Positions 45,534-53,963 of a stretch of 64,000 nucleotides of DNA are shown here, piece after piece (position 1 is the first letter of the stretch; each line of letters begins with the position of its first letter). The notes under the pieces are model-generated. The model worked only from the letters and a program-made list of their open reading frames with translations. It ran no database searches and had not been told where the DNA came from. The position numbers were made by a program, and so were the translations under genes. This stretch comes from Alloyangia mangrovi (GTDB lineage: Bacteria > Pseudomonadota > Alphaproteobacteria > Rhodobacterales > Rhodobacteraceae), in the NCBI RefSeq assembly GCF_002300555.2, contig NZ_NTHN02000006.1, positions 1-64,000 on the forward strand, written 5' to 3'.

Positions 45534-46214
45534 ATGGACCAGACCCCTCCCAGCAACGCATACGGCCGTTACTGCGTGCCCGCCGGGCTCGCCACGCGCC
45601 CTGCGGTGAGGGCCGTTCTCGCGGGCTTGATCTACGAGCCGCAGACCATCGCCTTCATGCGTGCCCACGCGGCGGGCGGGGACGTGATCCACGCCGGCAC
45701 CTTCTTTGGGGACTTCCTGCCCGGCGTCGCGGCGGCTCTGGCCCCCGGCGCCAGGCTCTGGGCCTTCGAGCCGAACCCCGGCAGCTACGCCTGCGCGGTG
45801 GAAACCCTCCGGCTCAACGCGCTCGAGAATGTCACCCTGACCAATGTCGGCCTGTCGAACGTCGAGGAGACGCTGCACTTCCGCACCCATGACGCAGAGG
45901 GCGCGCCGCTTGGCGGCCTCTCGCATGTCACCGAGGCGCCCGGCCCCGGCGTCACCGCGGTGCAGGCGGCGATGCTCGACTTCGCCATCCCCCGCGACCG
46001 GCAGGTCTCGATCCTGCAACTCGACGTGGAGGGCCACGAGAAGCGCGCGCTCAAGGGTGCCTATCACCTCATCCACCGCTGCCGCCCGATCCTGATCCTC
46101 GAGAACCACGGCAACGAAAGCTGGATCCAGCGCACGTTCCGCGGCCTCGGCTACCGGGTCTGCGGCAGGCTGCACGGCAATTTTGTCTACGCCACCGAAG
46201 ACCTGGACCTCTGA
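45534..46214 (+). CDS. FkbM-family methyltransferase
   Basis: 226-aa SAM-dependent methyltransferase-like protein: GGDVIHAGTFFGDFLPGVAAAL (motif I), LWAFEPNPGSYACAVETLRLN, NVTLTNVGLSNVEETL, and SILQLDVEGHEKRALKGAYHLIHRCRPILILE, the FkbM signature. The substrate is unknown; many FkbM proteins methylate sugars or polyketides. Divergent from ahcY and 2 bases upstream of the HD gene, so probably the first gene of a three-gene operon. Confidence 0.88.
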   Translation: MDQTPPSNAYGRYCVPAGLATRPAVRAVLAGLIYEPQTIAFMRAHAAGGDVIHAGTFFGDFLPGVAAALAPGARLWAFEPNPGSYACAVETLRLNALENVTLTNVGLSNVEETLHFRTHDAEGAPLGGLSHVTEAPGPGVTAVQAAMLDFAIPRDRQVSILQLDVEGHEKRALKGAYHLIHRCRPILILENHGNESWIQRTFRGLGYRVCGRLHGNFVYATEDLDL

Positions 46215-46216
46215 AG

Positions 46217-46820
46217 ATGCCCCCCATCCCCAAGCAACCCCGCGCCTGGCAGCGCATGCTCTCCGGCCGGCGCCTCGACCTGCTCGACCCCACCCCGGTG
46301 GACATCGAGATCGAGGACATCGCCCATGGCCTCGCCTTCGTCGCGCGATGGAACGGCCAGACCAAGGGCGACTTCCCCTATTCCGTCGCCGAGCACTCAC
46401 TGCTGGTCGAGACGCTGTTCTGCCGCCTCTGCCCCGGCGCCAAGCCCGCCGAGAAGCTCTTCGCCCTGCTGCACGACGCCCCCGAATACGTCATCGGCGA
46501 CATGATCTCGCCGGTGAAGGCGGCGGTCGGCCCGGGCTACGGCGAACTCGACAAGCGGCTGGCGGCGGCGATCCACATCCGTTTCGGCCTGCCCGCCGCC
46601 CCTAGCATCCGCCTCAAGAAACAGATCAAGAAGGCCGACAACGTCTCGGCCTGGATGGAAGCCACCCAGATCGCCGGCTTCTCCGAAACCGAGGCCTCGC
46701 GCTTCTTCAAGCGCCCCGAACCGGCGCTGATCGCGGGGCTCGACATCCACCTGCGCCCCCCCGGTCGAGGTCCGCCGTGCCTATACCGCGCGCCACGCCG
46801 AACTGCTGGCCGAGCTATGA
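46217..46820 (+). CDS. HD-domain phosphohydrolase (YfbR-like); frameshift at a C7 run
   Basis: Corrected length 200 aa. It starts PRAWQRMLSGRRLDLLDPTPVDIEIEDIAHGLAFVARWNGQT. The HD-fold metal ligands are visible in SVAEHSLLVETL, ALLHDAPEYVIGDM and the later KKADNVSAWMEA. The frame breaks at 46756-46762; with six C instead of seven it reads on as RPPVEVRRAYTARHAELLAEL and stops at 46818-46820, overlapping the GNAT start (ATGA). Without correction it fuses artificially to the GNAT protein. Nucleotide-phosphate hydrolysis is the family expectation. Confidence 0.85.
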
Positions 46821-47305
46821 GCGCGCCGATCACAGTCCGCCGCGCCGGCGCGCTCGATGCCCGGCCCATGGCCGAGCTGCTCAACGAGGTGATCGCCCGG
46901 GGCGGCACCACCGCGATGACCGCCCCGGTGAGTGCAGAGGACTTGCGCGGCTGGATGCGCGTCCCGCGGGCCATCTGGCATATCGCCGAGGACGATGCCG
47001 GCGCGCTGCTCGGCTTCCAATGGGTCGAGCCGCACACGAGGCTCGGCGACAGCGTCGCGCAGATCGCCAGCTTCGCACGGGTCGGGCGCACCGGGCTCGG
47101 CATCGGATCGGCGCTCTTCGAGGCCACCCGCGCCGCCTGCCGCGCCGAGGGCTATGCCTGGATCAATGCCGAAATCCGCGCCGACAACGAGGGCGGCCTG
47201 ATCTACTACCAGAGCCGCGGCTTCGAGGATTACGGCCATATCCGCGACTACCGCCTCGGCGACGGCCGCACCGTCGACAAGGTGCTCAAGCGCTACGATC
47301 TCTGA
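46817..47305 (+). CDS. GNAT-family N-acetyltransferase
   Basis: 162 aa, phosphinothricin acetyltransferase-like: TVRRAGALDARPMAELLNEVIARGGTTAMTAPVS, then the acetyl-CoA loop VGRTGLGIGSALFEATRAACRAEGYAWINAEIRADNEGGLIYYQSRGFEDYG. ATG at 46817 overlaps the corrected stop of the HD gene, the usual sign of coupling. Substrate unknown. Confidence 0.88.
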   Translation: MSAPITVRRAGALDARPMAELLNEVIARGGTTAMTAPVSAEDLRGWMRVPRAIWHIAEDDAGALLGFQWVEPHTRLGDSVAQIASFARVGRTGLGIGSALFEATRAACRAEGYAWINAEIRADNEGGLIYYQSRGFEDYGHIRDYRLGDGRTVDKVLKRYDL

Positions 47306-47354
47306 CCCCAGCTGAACACCCGAAAGCCGCGCCCCTTGCAAAGCACGGCCCCTG

Positions 47355-47412
47355 ATTTCTTCTAGGCAGAAATATCCCCGCCGGAGGCAGCGCCCGCGAG
47401 GGCGCTCCCCGT
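47355..47412. repeat. Intergenic repeat element, copy 2
   Basis: TTTCTTCTAGGCAGAAATAT followed by CCCCGCCGGAGG and a small stem (AGCGCCC/GGGCGCT). It matches the copy at 32154 in its TTCTTCTAGG core and AAATATCCC. It separates the GNAT gene from regA. Confidence 0.55.
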
Positions 47413-47966
47413 CACTTCGGCGAGCGCTTCGCGAGGATCCGCTGCAGCGTCCGGCGGTGCATGTTGAGCCTCCGCGCGGTCTCCGAGACGTTGCGGTCGC
47501 AAAGCTCGTAGACCCGCTGGATATGCTCCCAGCGCACCCGGTCGGCGCTCATCGGGTTTTCCGGCGGCGGCGGCAGGTCGTCACCGCGCGACAGCAGCGC
47601 ATTGGTGATGTCGGTGGCATCAGCCGGTTTCGACAGGTAGTCGGTGGCGCCGATCTTCACCGCGGCGACGGCGGTGGCGATCGCGCCATAGCCGGTCAGC
47701 ACGACGATCCGGCTGTCGGGGCGGCGCTCGCGAAGCACCTCGACCACGTCGAGCCCGTTGCCGTCCTCGAGCCGCAGGTCGACCACGGCATAGGCCGGCG
47801 GACGGGCCTTGGCGATGGCGGTGCCCGCCGCGACGGACTCGGCGGTCTCGACCTCGAAGCCGCGTTTTTCCATGGCCTTGGCCAGCCGCTTGAGGAAAGG
47901 CTCGTCGTCGTCGACCAGCAGGAGCGAGCGATCGTCGCCCAGATCGTCTTGTGTAAGTTCCGCCAC
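47412..47966 (-). CDS. regA: Redox response regulator RegA/PrrA/ActR
   Basis: 184 aa. The receiver domain has LLVDDDEPFLKRLAKAMEKRGFEV, the phospho-acceptor Asp in AYAVVDLRLEDG (about residue 63), VVLTGYGAIATAVAAVKIGA and DYLSKPAD. The linker has a run of four prolines, typical of RegA. The C-terminal Fis-type HTH is YELCDRNVSETARRLNMHRRTLQRILAKRSPK. It is phosphorylated by RegB and controls aerobic/anaerobic energy genes in purple bacteria and relatives. Downstream of senC on the same strand. Confidence 0.96.
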   Translation of the reverse strand: MAELTQDDLGDDRSLLLVDDDEPFLKRLAKAMEKRGFEVETAESVAAGTAIAKARPPAYAVVDLRLEDGNGLDVVEVLRERRPDSRIVVLTGYGAIATAVAAVKIGATDYLSKPADATDITNALLSRGDDLPPPPENPMSADRVRWEHIQRVYELCDRNVSETARRLNMHRRTLQRILAKRSPK

Positions 47967-48043
47967 GGAGGCCCCCGTCCTATGGACCGGCTTGAAGCGC
48001 CGTATGAGAAATTCTCTTATCCCGCCCGCGACATGCGGTCAAA

Positions 48044-48679
48044 TCAAGCCGGTCCCATGCGCTCGATGAAACAGGTGGCGCGCTCGGCCAGCTGCACCGG
48101 CGACACGTCGCGGCGGAAAAACTCTGCAAAGCCGATCCCGGGCAGGACGAGGTAGGTGAAGGCCGAGTGATCCACCGAGTAGAACTCGGGATCGTCGTCG
48201 TTCTTCTTGTAATAGGCGCGATAGGCCTTTGCGGCCTGCGCGACCTGCGCCTCCGAGCCGGTCAGTCCGATCATCTTGTCGTGGATGTTGGCGGCATACT
48301 GCCCCATAACCTCGGGCGTGTCCCGGGCCGGATCGACGGAGATCATCACCGGCGTCACCGAGTAGCCGGCCTCGGCCAGGAGGTCGACCGCATCGGCGTT
48401 GCGGACATTGTCGAGCGGGCAGATGTCCGGGCAGAAGGTATAGCCGAAATAAAGCAGCGTCGGCTCGGTGATCACCTCCGCATCGGTGACCGTCTCGCCC
48501 GAGGGGAGCACCAGCTCGAAGGGCCCGCCGATCGCCCCGGCCCCGCCAGCCACCACACCTTCTCGGCAGTCGGCGAAGGGATCGTCGCCGCGGCCCCATT
48601 GCGTCGCCACCCAGATTCCGGCGGAGAGGGCGACGAGACCACCGGCGGCAACGATGGCGACAAGCGTGGCGGGTTTCAT
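48044..48679 (-). CDS. senC: SCO1/SenC-family copper chaperone (PrrC-like)
   Basis: 211 aa: an N-terminal membrane anchor (LVAIVAAGGLVALSAGIWVAT), then a thioredoxin-like domain with the copper-binding CxxxC in YFGYTFCPDICPLDN and the conserved His in VDHSAFTYLVL. It serves cytochrome oxidase CuA assembly and, in the RegB/RegA locus, may feed signal to the kinase. ATG at 48679 has AAGGA upstream; the open frame continues over the divergent promoter. 77 bases upstream of regA. Confidence 0.94.
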   Translation of the reverse strand: MKPATLVAIVAAGGLVALSAGIWVATQWGRGDDPFADCREGVVAGGAGAIGGPFELVLPSGETVTDAEVITEPTLLYFGYTFCPDICPLDNVRNADAVDLLAEAGYSVTPVMISVDPARDTPEVMGQYAANIHDKMIGLTGSEAQVAQAAKAYRAYYKKNDDDPEFYSVDHSAFTYLVLPGIGFAEFFRRDVSPVQLAERATCFIERMGPA

Positions 48680-48821
48680 GGCGGGATCCTTCCAGGTCGT
48701 GATCGGGCCGGGCATCGGGGCAAGGCGCATTGCAAATCCCCGCCCCGGGCATGACACTCCCAGACCTAACGATTGCCCCCCGGGGCGCAAGCCAAGAAAC
48801 CACGCGAAAGATGACACCGGC

Positions 48822-50210
48822 ATGAGCCCGACGGACCTGGTCCTGCCCTGGCAGGAAGAACGCAGCACCTTCATCCGCCTGCGCACGATGATCCTGCTGC
48901 GCTGGGTGGCCATCGTCGGCCAGATCGCGGCGCTTGTGGTGGCGCAGTCGGTCTACGACCTGCAGCTTCCGCTCGGCCTGTGCTACCTCGCCGTGGGCAT
49001 CTCGGTGATGGGCAACCTTGTCGCCAGCCTGATCTTCCCGGAAACCAAGCGCCTGTCGGAAGCCGAGAACTTCCTCATGGTGATGTTCGACCTCTTGCAG
49101 CTGTGCTTCCTGCTCTATCTCACCGGCGGGCTGCACAATCCCTTCTCGGTCATGGTGCTGGGCCCGGTGACCGTCTCGGCGGTGATGCTGTCGTTGCGGT
49201 CGACCATCGTGCTCAACGTCACTGCCTTCCTTCTGATATCGGGCATGGTCTTTGCCCATGTGCCGCTACACACGGTCGACGGTCAGGTGCTGCAGATCCC
49301 CGATCTCTTCGTCTTCGGCCAATGGGTGGCGGTGACCATCGCGCTGGTCTTCCTGTCGGTCTACGCGCGCCGGGTCACCACCGAGATGAACGCCATGTCG
49401 GACGCGCTCAACGCCACGCAAATGGCCCTGTCGCGGCAGCAGAAGCTCAACGATCTCGGCGGCGTGGTGGCCGCGGCGGCGCATGAGCTGGGCACGCCGC
49501 TGGCGACGATCAAGCTGACCTCGGCCGAGCTGATCGAGGAACTCGACGACCGCCCCGAGCTGCAGGAGGACGCACGGCTGATCCGGGCGCAGGCTGACCG
49601 CTGCCGCGACATCCTGCGCTCCATGGGGCGCGCCGGGAAAGACGACCTGCACCTGCGCACCGCCCCGCTCACCGAGGTGATCCGCGAGGCGGCCGAGCCA
49701 CATGAGAACCGCGGCAAGCAGGTGAGCCTCGAGACGATCGGCGAGACCGACCTGCCGATGCCGCAGGTCCTGCGCCACCCCGAGGTGATCCACGGGCTGC
49801 GCAACCTCGTGCAGAACGCCGTCGATTTCGCCCGCAGCCGGGTCTGGATCGAAACCGGATGGGATGCGCAGAGCGTCACCGTACGGATCATCGACGACGG
49901 GCCGGGCTTTCCGCCGCACCTCATCGGCCGCATCGGCGATCCGATGATCCGCCGCCGCAAGACCGAGGCCGAGCGCCGCGCCCGGCCCGAATACGAGGGC
50001 ATGGGGCTCGGTCTCTTCATCGCCAAGACCCTGCTCGAACGCTCCGGCGCCGAGCTGAGCTTTGCCAATGGCTCGGATCCGACCATGCCCGAGCCCCCGG
50101 GCACGCGCCGGGGCGCGGTGGTCGAACTGGTCTGGCCGCGCGAGGCCATCGTCGCTCCCGAACTGGCGCCGGGCACCCCGCTCGGCAAGAACCCCGTCTT
50201 CGACGCCTGA
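48822..50210 (+). CDS. regB: Redox sensor histidine kinase RegB/PrrB
   Basis: 462 aa. Six N-terminal membrane helices (about 25-185) include the quinone-binding motif GGLHNPF. The H-box is AAAAHELGTPLATIKL (His near 225), and the redox-active Cys lies just after it in ADRCRDILRSMG (about 265). Then the N-box LRNLVQNAVDFA, G1 IIDDGPGFP and G2 GMGLGLFIAKTLL. It phosphorylates RegA. Divergent from senC-regA across about 140 bases, the usual arrangement. Confidence 0.96.
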   Translation: MSPTDLVLPWQEERSTFIRLRTMILLRWVAIVGQIAALVVAQSVYDLQLPLGLCYLAVGISVMGNLVASLIFPETKRLSEAENFLMVMFDLLQLCFLLYLTGGLHNPFSVMVLGPVTVSAVMLSLRSTIVLNVTAFLLISGMVFAHVPLHTVDGQVLQIPDLFVFGQWVAVTIALVFLSVYARRVTTEMNAMSDALNATQMALSRQQKLNDLGGVVAAAAHELGTPLATIKLTSAELIEELDDRPELQEDARLIRAQADRCRDILRSMGRAGKDDLHLRTAPLTEVIREAAEPHENRGKQVSLETIGETDLPMPQVLRHPEVIHGLRNLVQNAVDFARSRVWIETGWDAQSVTVRIIDDGPGFPPHLIGRIGDPMIRRRKTEAERRARPEYEGMGLGLFIAKTLLERSGAELSFANGSDPTMPEPPGTRRGAVVELVWPREAIVAPELAPGTPLGKNPVFDA

Positions 50211-50316
50211 CCCCGATCACCACGGAACGCCTCTCTTGATCGCTCGCTCAAGATTTACATTCTATTAACTATTAAGACCGTAATCTGGCCGAACGTCCTG
50301 CAATGCGGAGGCCAGA

Positions 50317-51823
50317 TTGGAGCTGACAATCGCGCTTGCCATCGGAACCGGCGCTGGAATCGCGGCGTTTTTCGGAACCTACGCCCTGCGCTCGCCTCGA
50401 CGGCGGGACGCCTCGGGGCAAGCCACCGAAACGCCGGGTTTCCGCAATAGTGAAACTGAGATATTGATGATCGGCGACCGGGTCGTCGATCTCACGGGCG
50501 CGGCGCGAAGCTTTCTAGAAACAGAGCCCGGCGACACGCCCGACTGGCCGTCGCTGCGACCACGGCTCGAGACATACTTCGGCCCGCTGCCCTCTCTGCT
50601 GCCCGCCGAGCCCGCCAGTTATCCCGCCCTCGGCGCAACAGGCGCCCGACTGCTGGTCCGCCCCGAGGGACGCGCGCTGCGGCTCTCGATCGAGGCAGAG
50701 CCCATGTCCGCGGGTACCCGGCTCAAGCTGCTGCAGGAGCAGAGCGAGCTGCCCCGCCTGCGCCGCGCCCTCGCGCTCGTGCCCTGCCCGATCTGGCAGT
50801 CCGACGAGACCAAGAACGTGATCTGGTGCAATGCCGCCTACGAGGATGCCTGCGCGCAGGTCGATGCCTCGCCGACCGGCCCCGCCCCCTTCGATCTGGC
50901 GGCCCCCGACGGCAGCGACACGCGCCGCAGCCGGACCGCGCTCGGCGCGCGCGGCGAGGACAGCCGCTATTGGTACGAGGTGCAGTCCCATCGCAACCGC
51001 GACGGCTGGATGCATTTCGCCACCAATATCGACGCCATCATCCGCGCCGAGATCAACCAGCGCAGCTTCCTGCAGACGCTGACCCGCATCTTCGCGCATC
51101 TGCCCATCGGCCTTGCCGTCTTCGACCGCGATCACCGGCTGGTGCTGTTCAACCCCGCGCTGATCGATCTCACCGGCCTGCAGGCCGAGTTCCTGAGCAC
51201 CCGCCCCAACCTGATGAGCGTCTTCGACACGCTGCGCGAGGGGCGCATGATGCCCGAGCCGAAGAACTACAAGTGCTGGCGCGACCACCTGACCGGGCTC
51301 ATCGCCGCGGCCTCCTCCGATCTCTACATCGAGACATGGGAGCTGCCCTCGGGGTTGACCTACCGGATCACCGGGCGGCCGCATCCCGACGCCGGGATTG
51401 CCTTCCTCTTCGAGGACATCAGCTCCGAGATCACCCTCACCCGGCGCTTCCGGCAGGAGCTGGAACAGGCCCATTCGGTGCTCGACAGCCTCGAGGAGGC
51501 GGTGGCGGTTTTTTTCGCCGCAAGGCGCCCTAAGCTTCTGCAACGAGGCCTATCGCGGGCTCTGGGGCGAGGATCCCGACACCTGCGTCGCCGATCTGTC
51601 GGTGACCGAGGCCACCGCCTCGTGGCAAGCCGCCTGCACCCCCAGCCCGATCTGGGGCGATATCCGCGATTTCGTGCTGAGCCTGCGGGACCGCGCCGCA
51701 TGGGAGGCACCGCTCGTCCTGCGCGACGGCCGGCCATTGCTCTGCAAGGTCAGCCCCATGGCCGGGGGTGCGACGCTGCTGCGCTTCGCCGCTGATCCCC
51801 GGATGGCGGACGTGCCGGGCTGA
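50317..51823 (+). CDS. Membrane-anchored PAS-domain protein; frameshift at a T7 run
   Basis: Corrected length about 501 aa. TTG at 50317 with GGAGG 5 bases upstream gives an N-terminal membrane helix (ELTIALAIGTGAGIAAFFGTYAL). PAS-like domains follow: ALALVPCPIWQSDETKNVIWCNAAYED (about 150-250), IFAHLPIGLAVFDRDHRLVLFNPALIDLTGL (about 260-375) and a third after the break (VLDSLEEAVAVFSPQGALSFCNEAYRGLWG). The frame breaks at 51509-51515; six T restore it. No kinase or cyclase domain follows. A sensor role next to regB is possible but unproven. Confidence 0.8.
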
Positions 51824-51871
51824 CGTCCCGATCCGGCTTGCGCGCGCGGGCGGGGATTGTATCTTCCCGCC

Positions 51872-52333
51872 ATGACGACGCGCGCCCTGTCCCTGCCCTC
51901 CCCAGACGCCACCTGCGCGCTGGCCGCCACGCTGGCCCCGCGCCTGCGTCCCGGCGACGTGCTGCTGCTGATCGGCGGCATCGGGGCGGGCAAGACCCAT
52001 TTCGCCCGCTGCCTGATCCAATCGCTGATGGACGAACCCGAGGATGTGCCCTCGCCCACGTTCACGCTGGTTCAGGTCTACGACGTGCCCACGGGCGAGC
52101 TTTGGCACACCGACCTCTACCGCCTCTCGGACCCCGACCAGGTGGTCGAACTGGGGCTGACCGAAGCCTTTGACGAGGCGATCTGCCTCGTCGAATGGCC
52201 AGACCGGCTCGAGGATCTCACCCCCGCCGCGGCGCTGACCCTCAGCTTCGAGGTGACCGGCGACGAGACCCGGCGGGTGACGCTCGACTGGCAGGACGCG
52301 CGCTGGGACAGCCGCCTGGAGGGGCTTTCGTGA
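51872..52333 (+). CDS. tsaE: tRNA threonylcarbamoyladenosine biosynthesis ATPase TsaE
   Basis: 153 aa P-loop protein that drives the TsaBDE complex in t6A formation. Walker A LLLIGGIGAGKTHFARCLIQ, SPTFTLVQVYD, the switch-like HTDLYRLSDPDQVVELGLTEAFDEAICLVEWPDRL. ATG at 51872 fits; a TTG five codons earlier is possible. Its stop overlaps the amgK start (GTGA). First gene of the tsaE-amgK-murU-addB-addA string. Confidence 0.93.
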   Translation: MTTRALSLPSPDATCALAATLAPRLRPGDVLLLIGGIGAGKTHFARCLIQSLMDEPEDVPSPTFTLVQVYDVPTGELWHTDLYRLSDPDQVVELGLTEAFDEAICLVEWPDRLEDLTPAAALTLSFEVTGDETRRVTLDWQDARWDSRLEGLS

Positions 52334-53289
52334 AAGAATTTCTGCTCACTGCGGGCTGGAGCGATGCCGTGGCGCAGCCGCTCGCCGGCGACGCCTCGTC
52401 GCGCCGCTATACCCGTCTGACACGTGGCGCGGAGAGCGCCATCCTGATGGACGACCCCGAGGGCGACGTGGCGCTCTTTGCCCGGCTCGCGCGGCACCTG
52501 CTGTCGATCGGCCTGAGCGCCCCGCGCGTGCTGGCCGAGGCCCCGGGCCTTCTGCTTTTGGAAGACCTCGGCGACGGGCTGTTGGCGCGGCTCTGTACCG
52601 ACGTCGAGAGTGAAAAGCGGCTCTATCTCGTGGCAACCGACGCGCTGATCGCCCTGCACCGGCACGCCCCGCCCGAGAATTTGCCCGTGGCCGACGCCGC
52701 GCACCTGTCGCAGATCACCGGCCTCGCCTTCGACGCCTACGTGCCCGGCACGGGTGCGCCGCAGGACCCGCAAACCCGCGACGCGGTCATCGCCGCGCTG
52801 CACGATCTGATCGCCGAGCACGCGCCGGAAACAGACGTGATGATCCTGCGCGACTATCACGCCGAGAACATCCTCTGGCTGCCCGGGCGCGATGGCGCCG
52901 CACGGGCCGGGCTTCTCGATTTCCAGGACGCGCTCAAGGGGCCCCGCGCCTACGACCTGATCTCGCTGATCCGCGACGCGCGCCGGGACGTCTCCGCCGA
53001 GACCGCCGAGGCCTGCATCAGGCACTATCTCGGGGAAACCGGCGCCGACGAGACCCGCTTCCGCAGCGCGCTGGCCGTGCTCGGGGTACAGCGCAGCCTG
53101 CGCATCCTCGGGATCTTCGCCTCGCTCGCCAAGACCCGCGGCAAGCCGCAGTACATCGACCTGATCCCGCGCGTCTGGGGCAACCTGCAGACCGATTTGG
53201 CGCATCCCGCCGTGGCCGAGCTGCGCGCCCTGCTTGCCCGCTCCCTGCCCGCGCCCACGCCCGAGACACTCGAAAGGCTGAAATCCTGA
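52330..53289 (+). CDS. amgK: AmgK-like anomeric N-acetylmuramate/N-acetylglucosamine kinase
   Basis: 319 aa aminoglycoside-phosphotransferase fold: PLAGDASSRRYTRLTRGAESAILMDDP (ATP-binding lobe), LLLLEDLGDGLLARL, the catalytic loop MILRDYHAENILWL and metal-binding LLDFQDALKGPRAYDL. Adjacent murU makes the cell-wall-recycling kinase AmgK the best assignment, by family and context. GTG at 52330 overlaps the tsaE stop, and its own stop overlaps the murU ATG by one base. Confidence 0.88.
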   Translation: MKEFLLTAGWSDAVAQPLAGDASSRRYTRLTRGAESAILMDDPEGDVALFARLARHLLSIGLSAPRVLAEAPGLLLLEDLGDGLLARLCTDVESEKRLYLVATDALIALHRHAPPENLPVADAAHLSQITGLAFDAYVPGTGAPQDPQTRDAVIAALHDLIAEHAPETDVMILRDYHAENILWLPGRDGAARAGLLDFQDALKGPRAYDLISLIRDARRDVSAETAEACIRHYLGETGADETRFRSALAVLGVQRSLRILGIFASLAKTRGKPQYIDLIPRVWGNLQTDLAHPAVAELRALLARSLPAPTPETLERLKS

Positions 53290-53963
53290 TGCCCCACGCC
53301 GTGATGCTCTTTGCCGCGGGCTTCGGCACGCGCATGGGCGCGCTCACCGCCGACCGTCCCAAGCCGCTGATCGAGGTCGCCGGAAAGCCGCTGCTCGACC
53401 ACGCGCTGGCGCTGACGACCGGCCTGCCCACCCGCATCGTGAATGCCCATTACCGCGCCGAACAGGTCGCAGCGCATCTCGACCGCAGCGGGGTCGTCGT
53501 CTCGGTCGAACAGCCGGAGATCCTCGACACCGGCGGCGGGCTGCGCCATGCGCTGCCGCTCTTGGGGCCGGAGCCGGTCTTCACGCTCAACACCGATGCC
53601 GTCTGGGCCGGGCCCAACCCGCTGGACCTTCTGGCCGAGGCCTGGGATCCCGCCCGCATGGACGCGCTGCTGCTCTGCGTGCCGCTGGCCCGCGCCGTGG
53701 GCCGCAAGGGTGCGGGTGACTTTACCCTGCAAGACGATGGCCAGCTGCGATGGAAAGGCGATCACGTCTACACCGGCGCGCAGATCATCAAGACCGAGCT
53801 GCTCGCCGAGGTGCCCGAGGAGGTGTTCTCGCTGCGCCTGCTCTGGCAGCGGATGGGCAACGAGGGCCGCCTGCACGGACTCGACTACCCCGGCCACTGG
53901 GCCGATGTCGGCCACCCCGAGGGCATCACGCTTGCCGAAGAGATGCTGGCCCGCCATGTTTGA
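53289..53963 (+). CDS. murU: MurU-like N-acetylmuramate-1-phosphate uridylyltransferase
   Basis: 224 aa nucleotidyltransferase: VMLFAAGFGTRMGALTADRPKPLIEVAGKPLLDHAL, the signature NTP loop, then VSVEQPEILDTGGGLRHALPLLG, FTLNTDAVWAG and HWADVGHPEGI. With AmgK it converts recycled MurNAc to UDP-MurNAc, bypassing the fosfomycin-sensitive MurA route in bacteria that have the pathway. Overlaps amgK by one base and addB by 8. Confidence 0.9.
   Translation: MPHAVMLFAAGFGTRMGALTADRPKPLIEVAGKPLLDHALALTTGLPTRIVNAHYRAEQVAAHLDRSGVVVSVEQPEILDTGGGLRHALPLLGPEPVFTLNTDAVWAGPNPLDLLAEAWDPARMDALLLCVPLARAVGRKGAGDFTLQDDGQLRWKGDHVYTGAQIIKTELLAEVPEEVFSLRLLWQRMGNEGRLHGLDYPGHWADVGHPEGITLAEEMLARHV

Noticed and set aside
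46217-47305. A single HD-GNAT fusion protein
   Set aside because: The fusion exists only because of the C7 frameshift. Removing one C gives a natural HD C-terminus and a stop overlapping the GNAT start.
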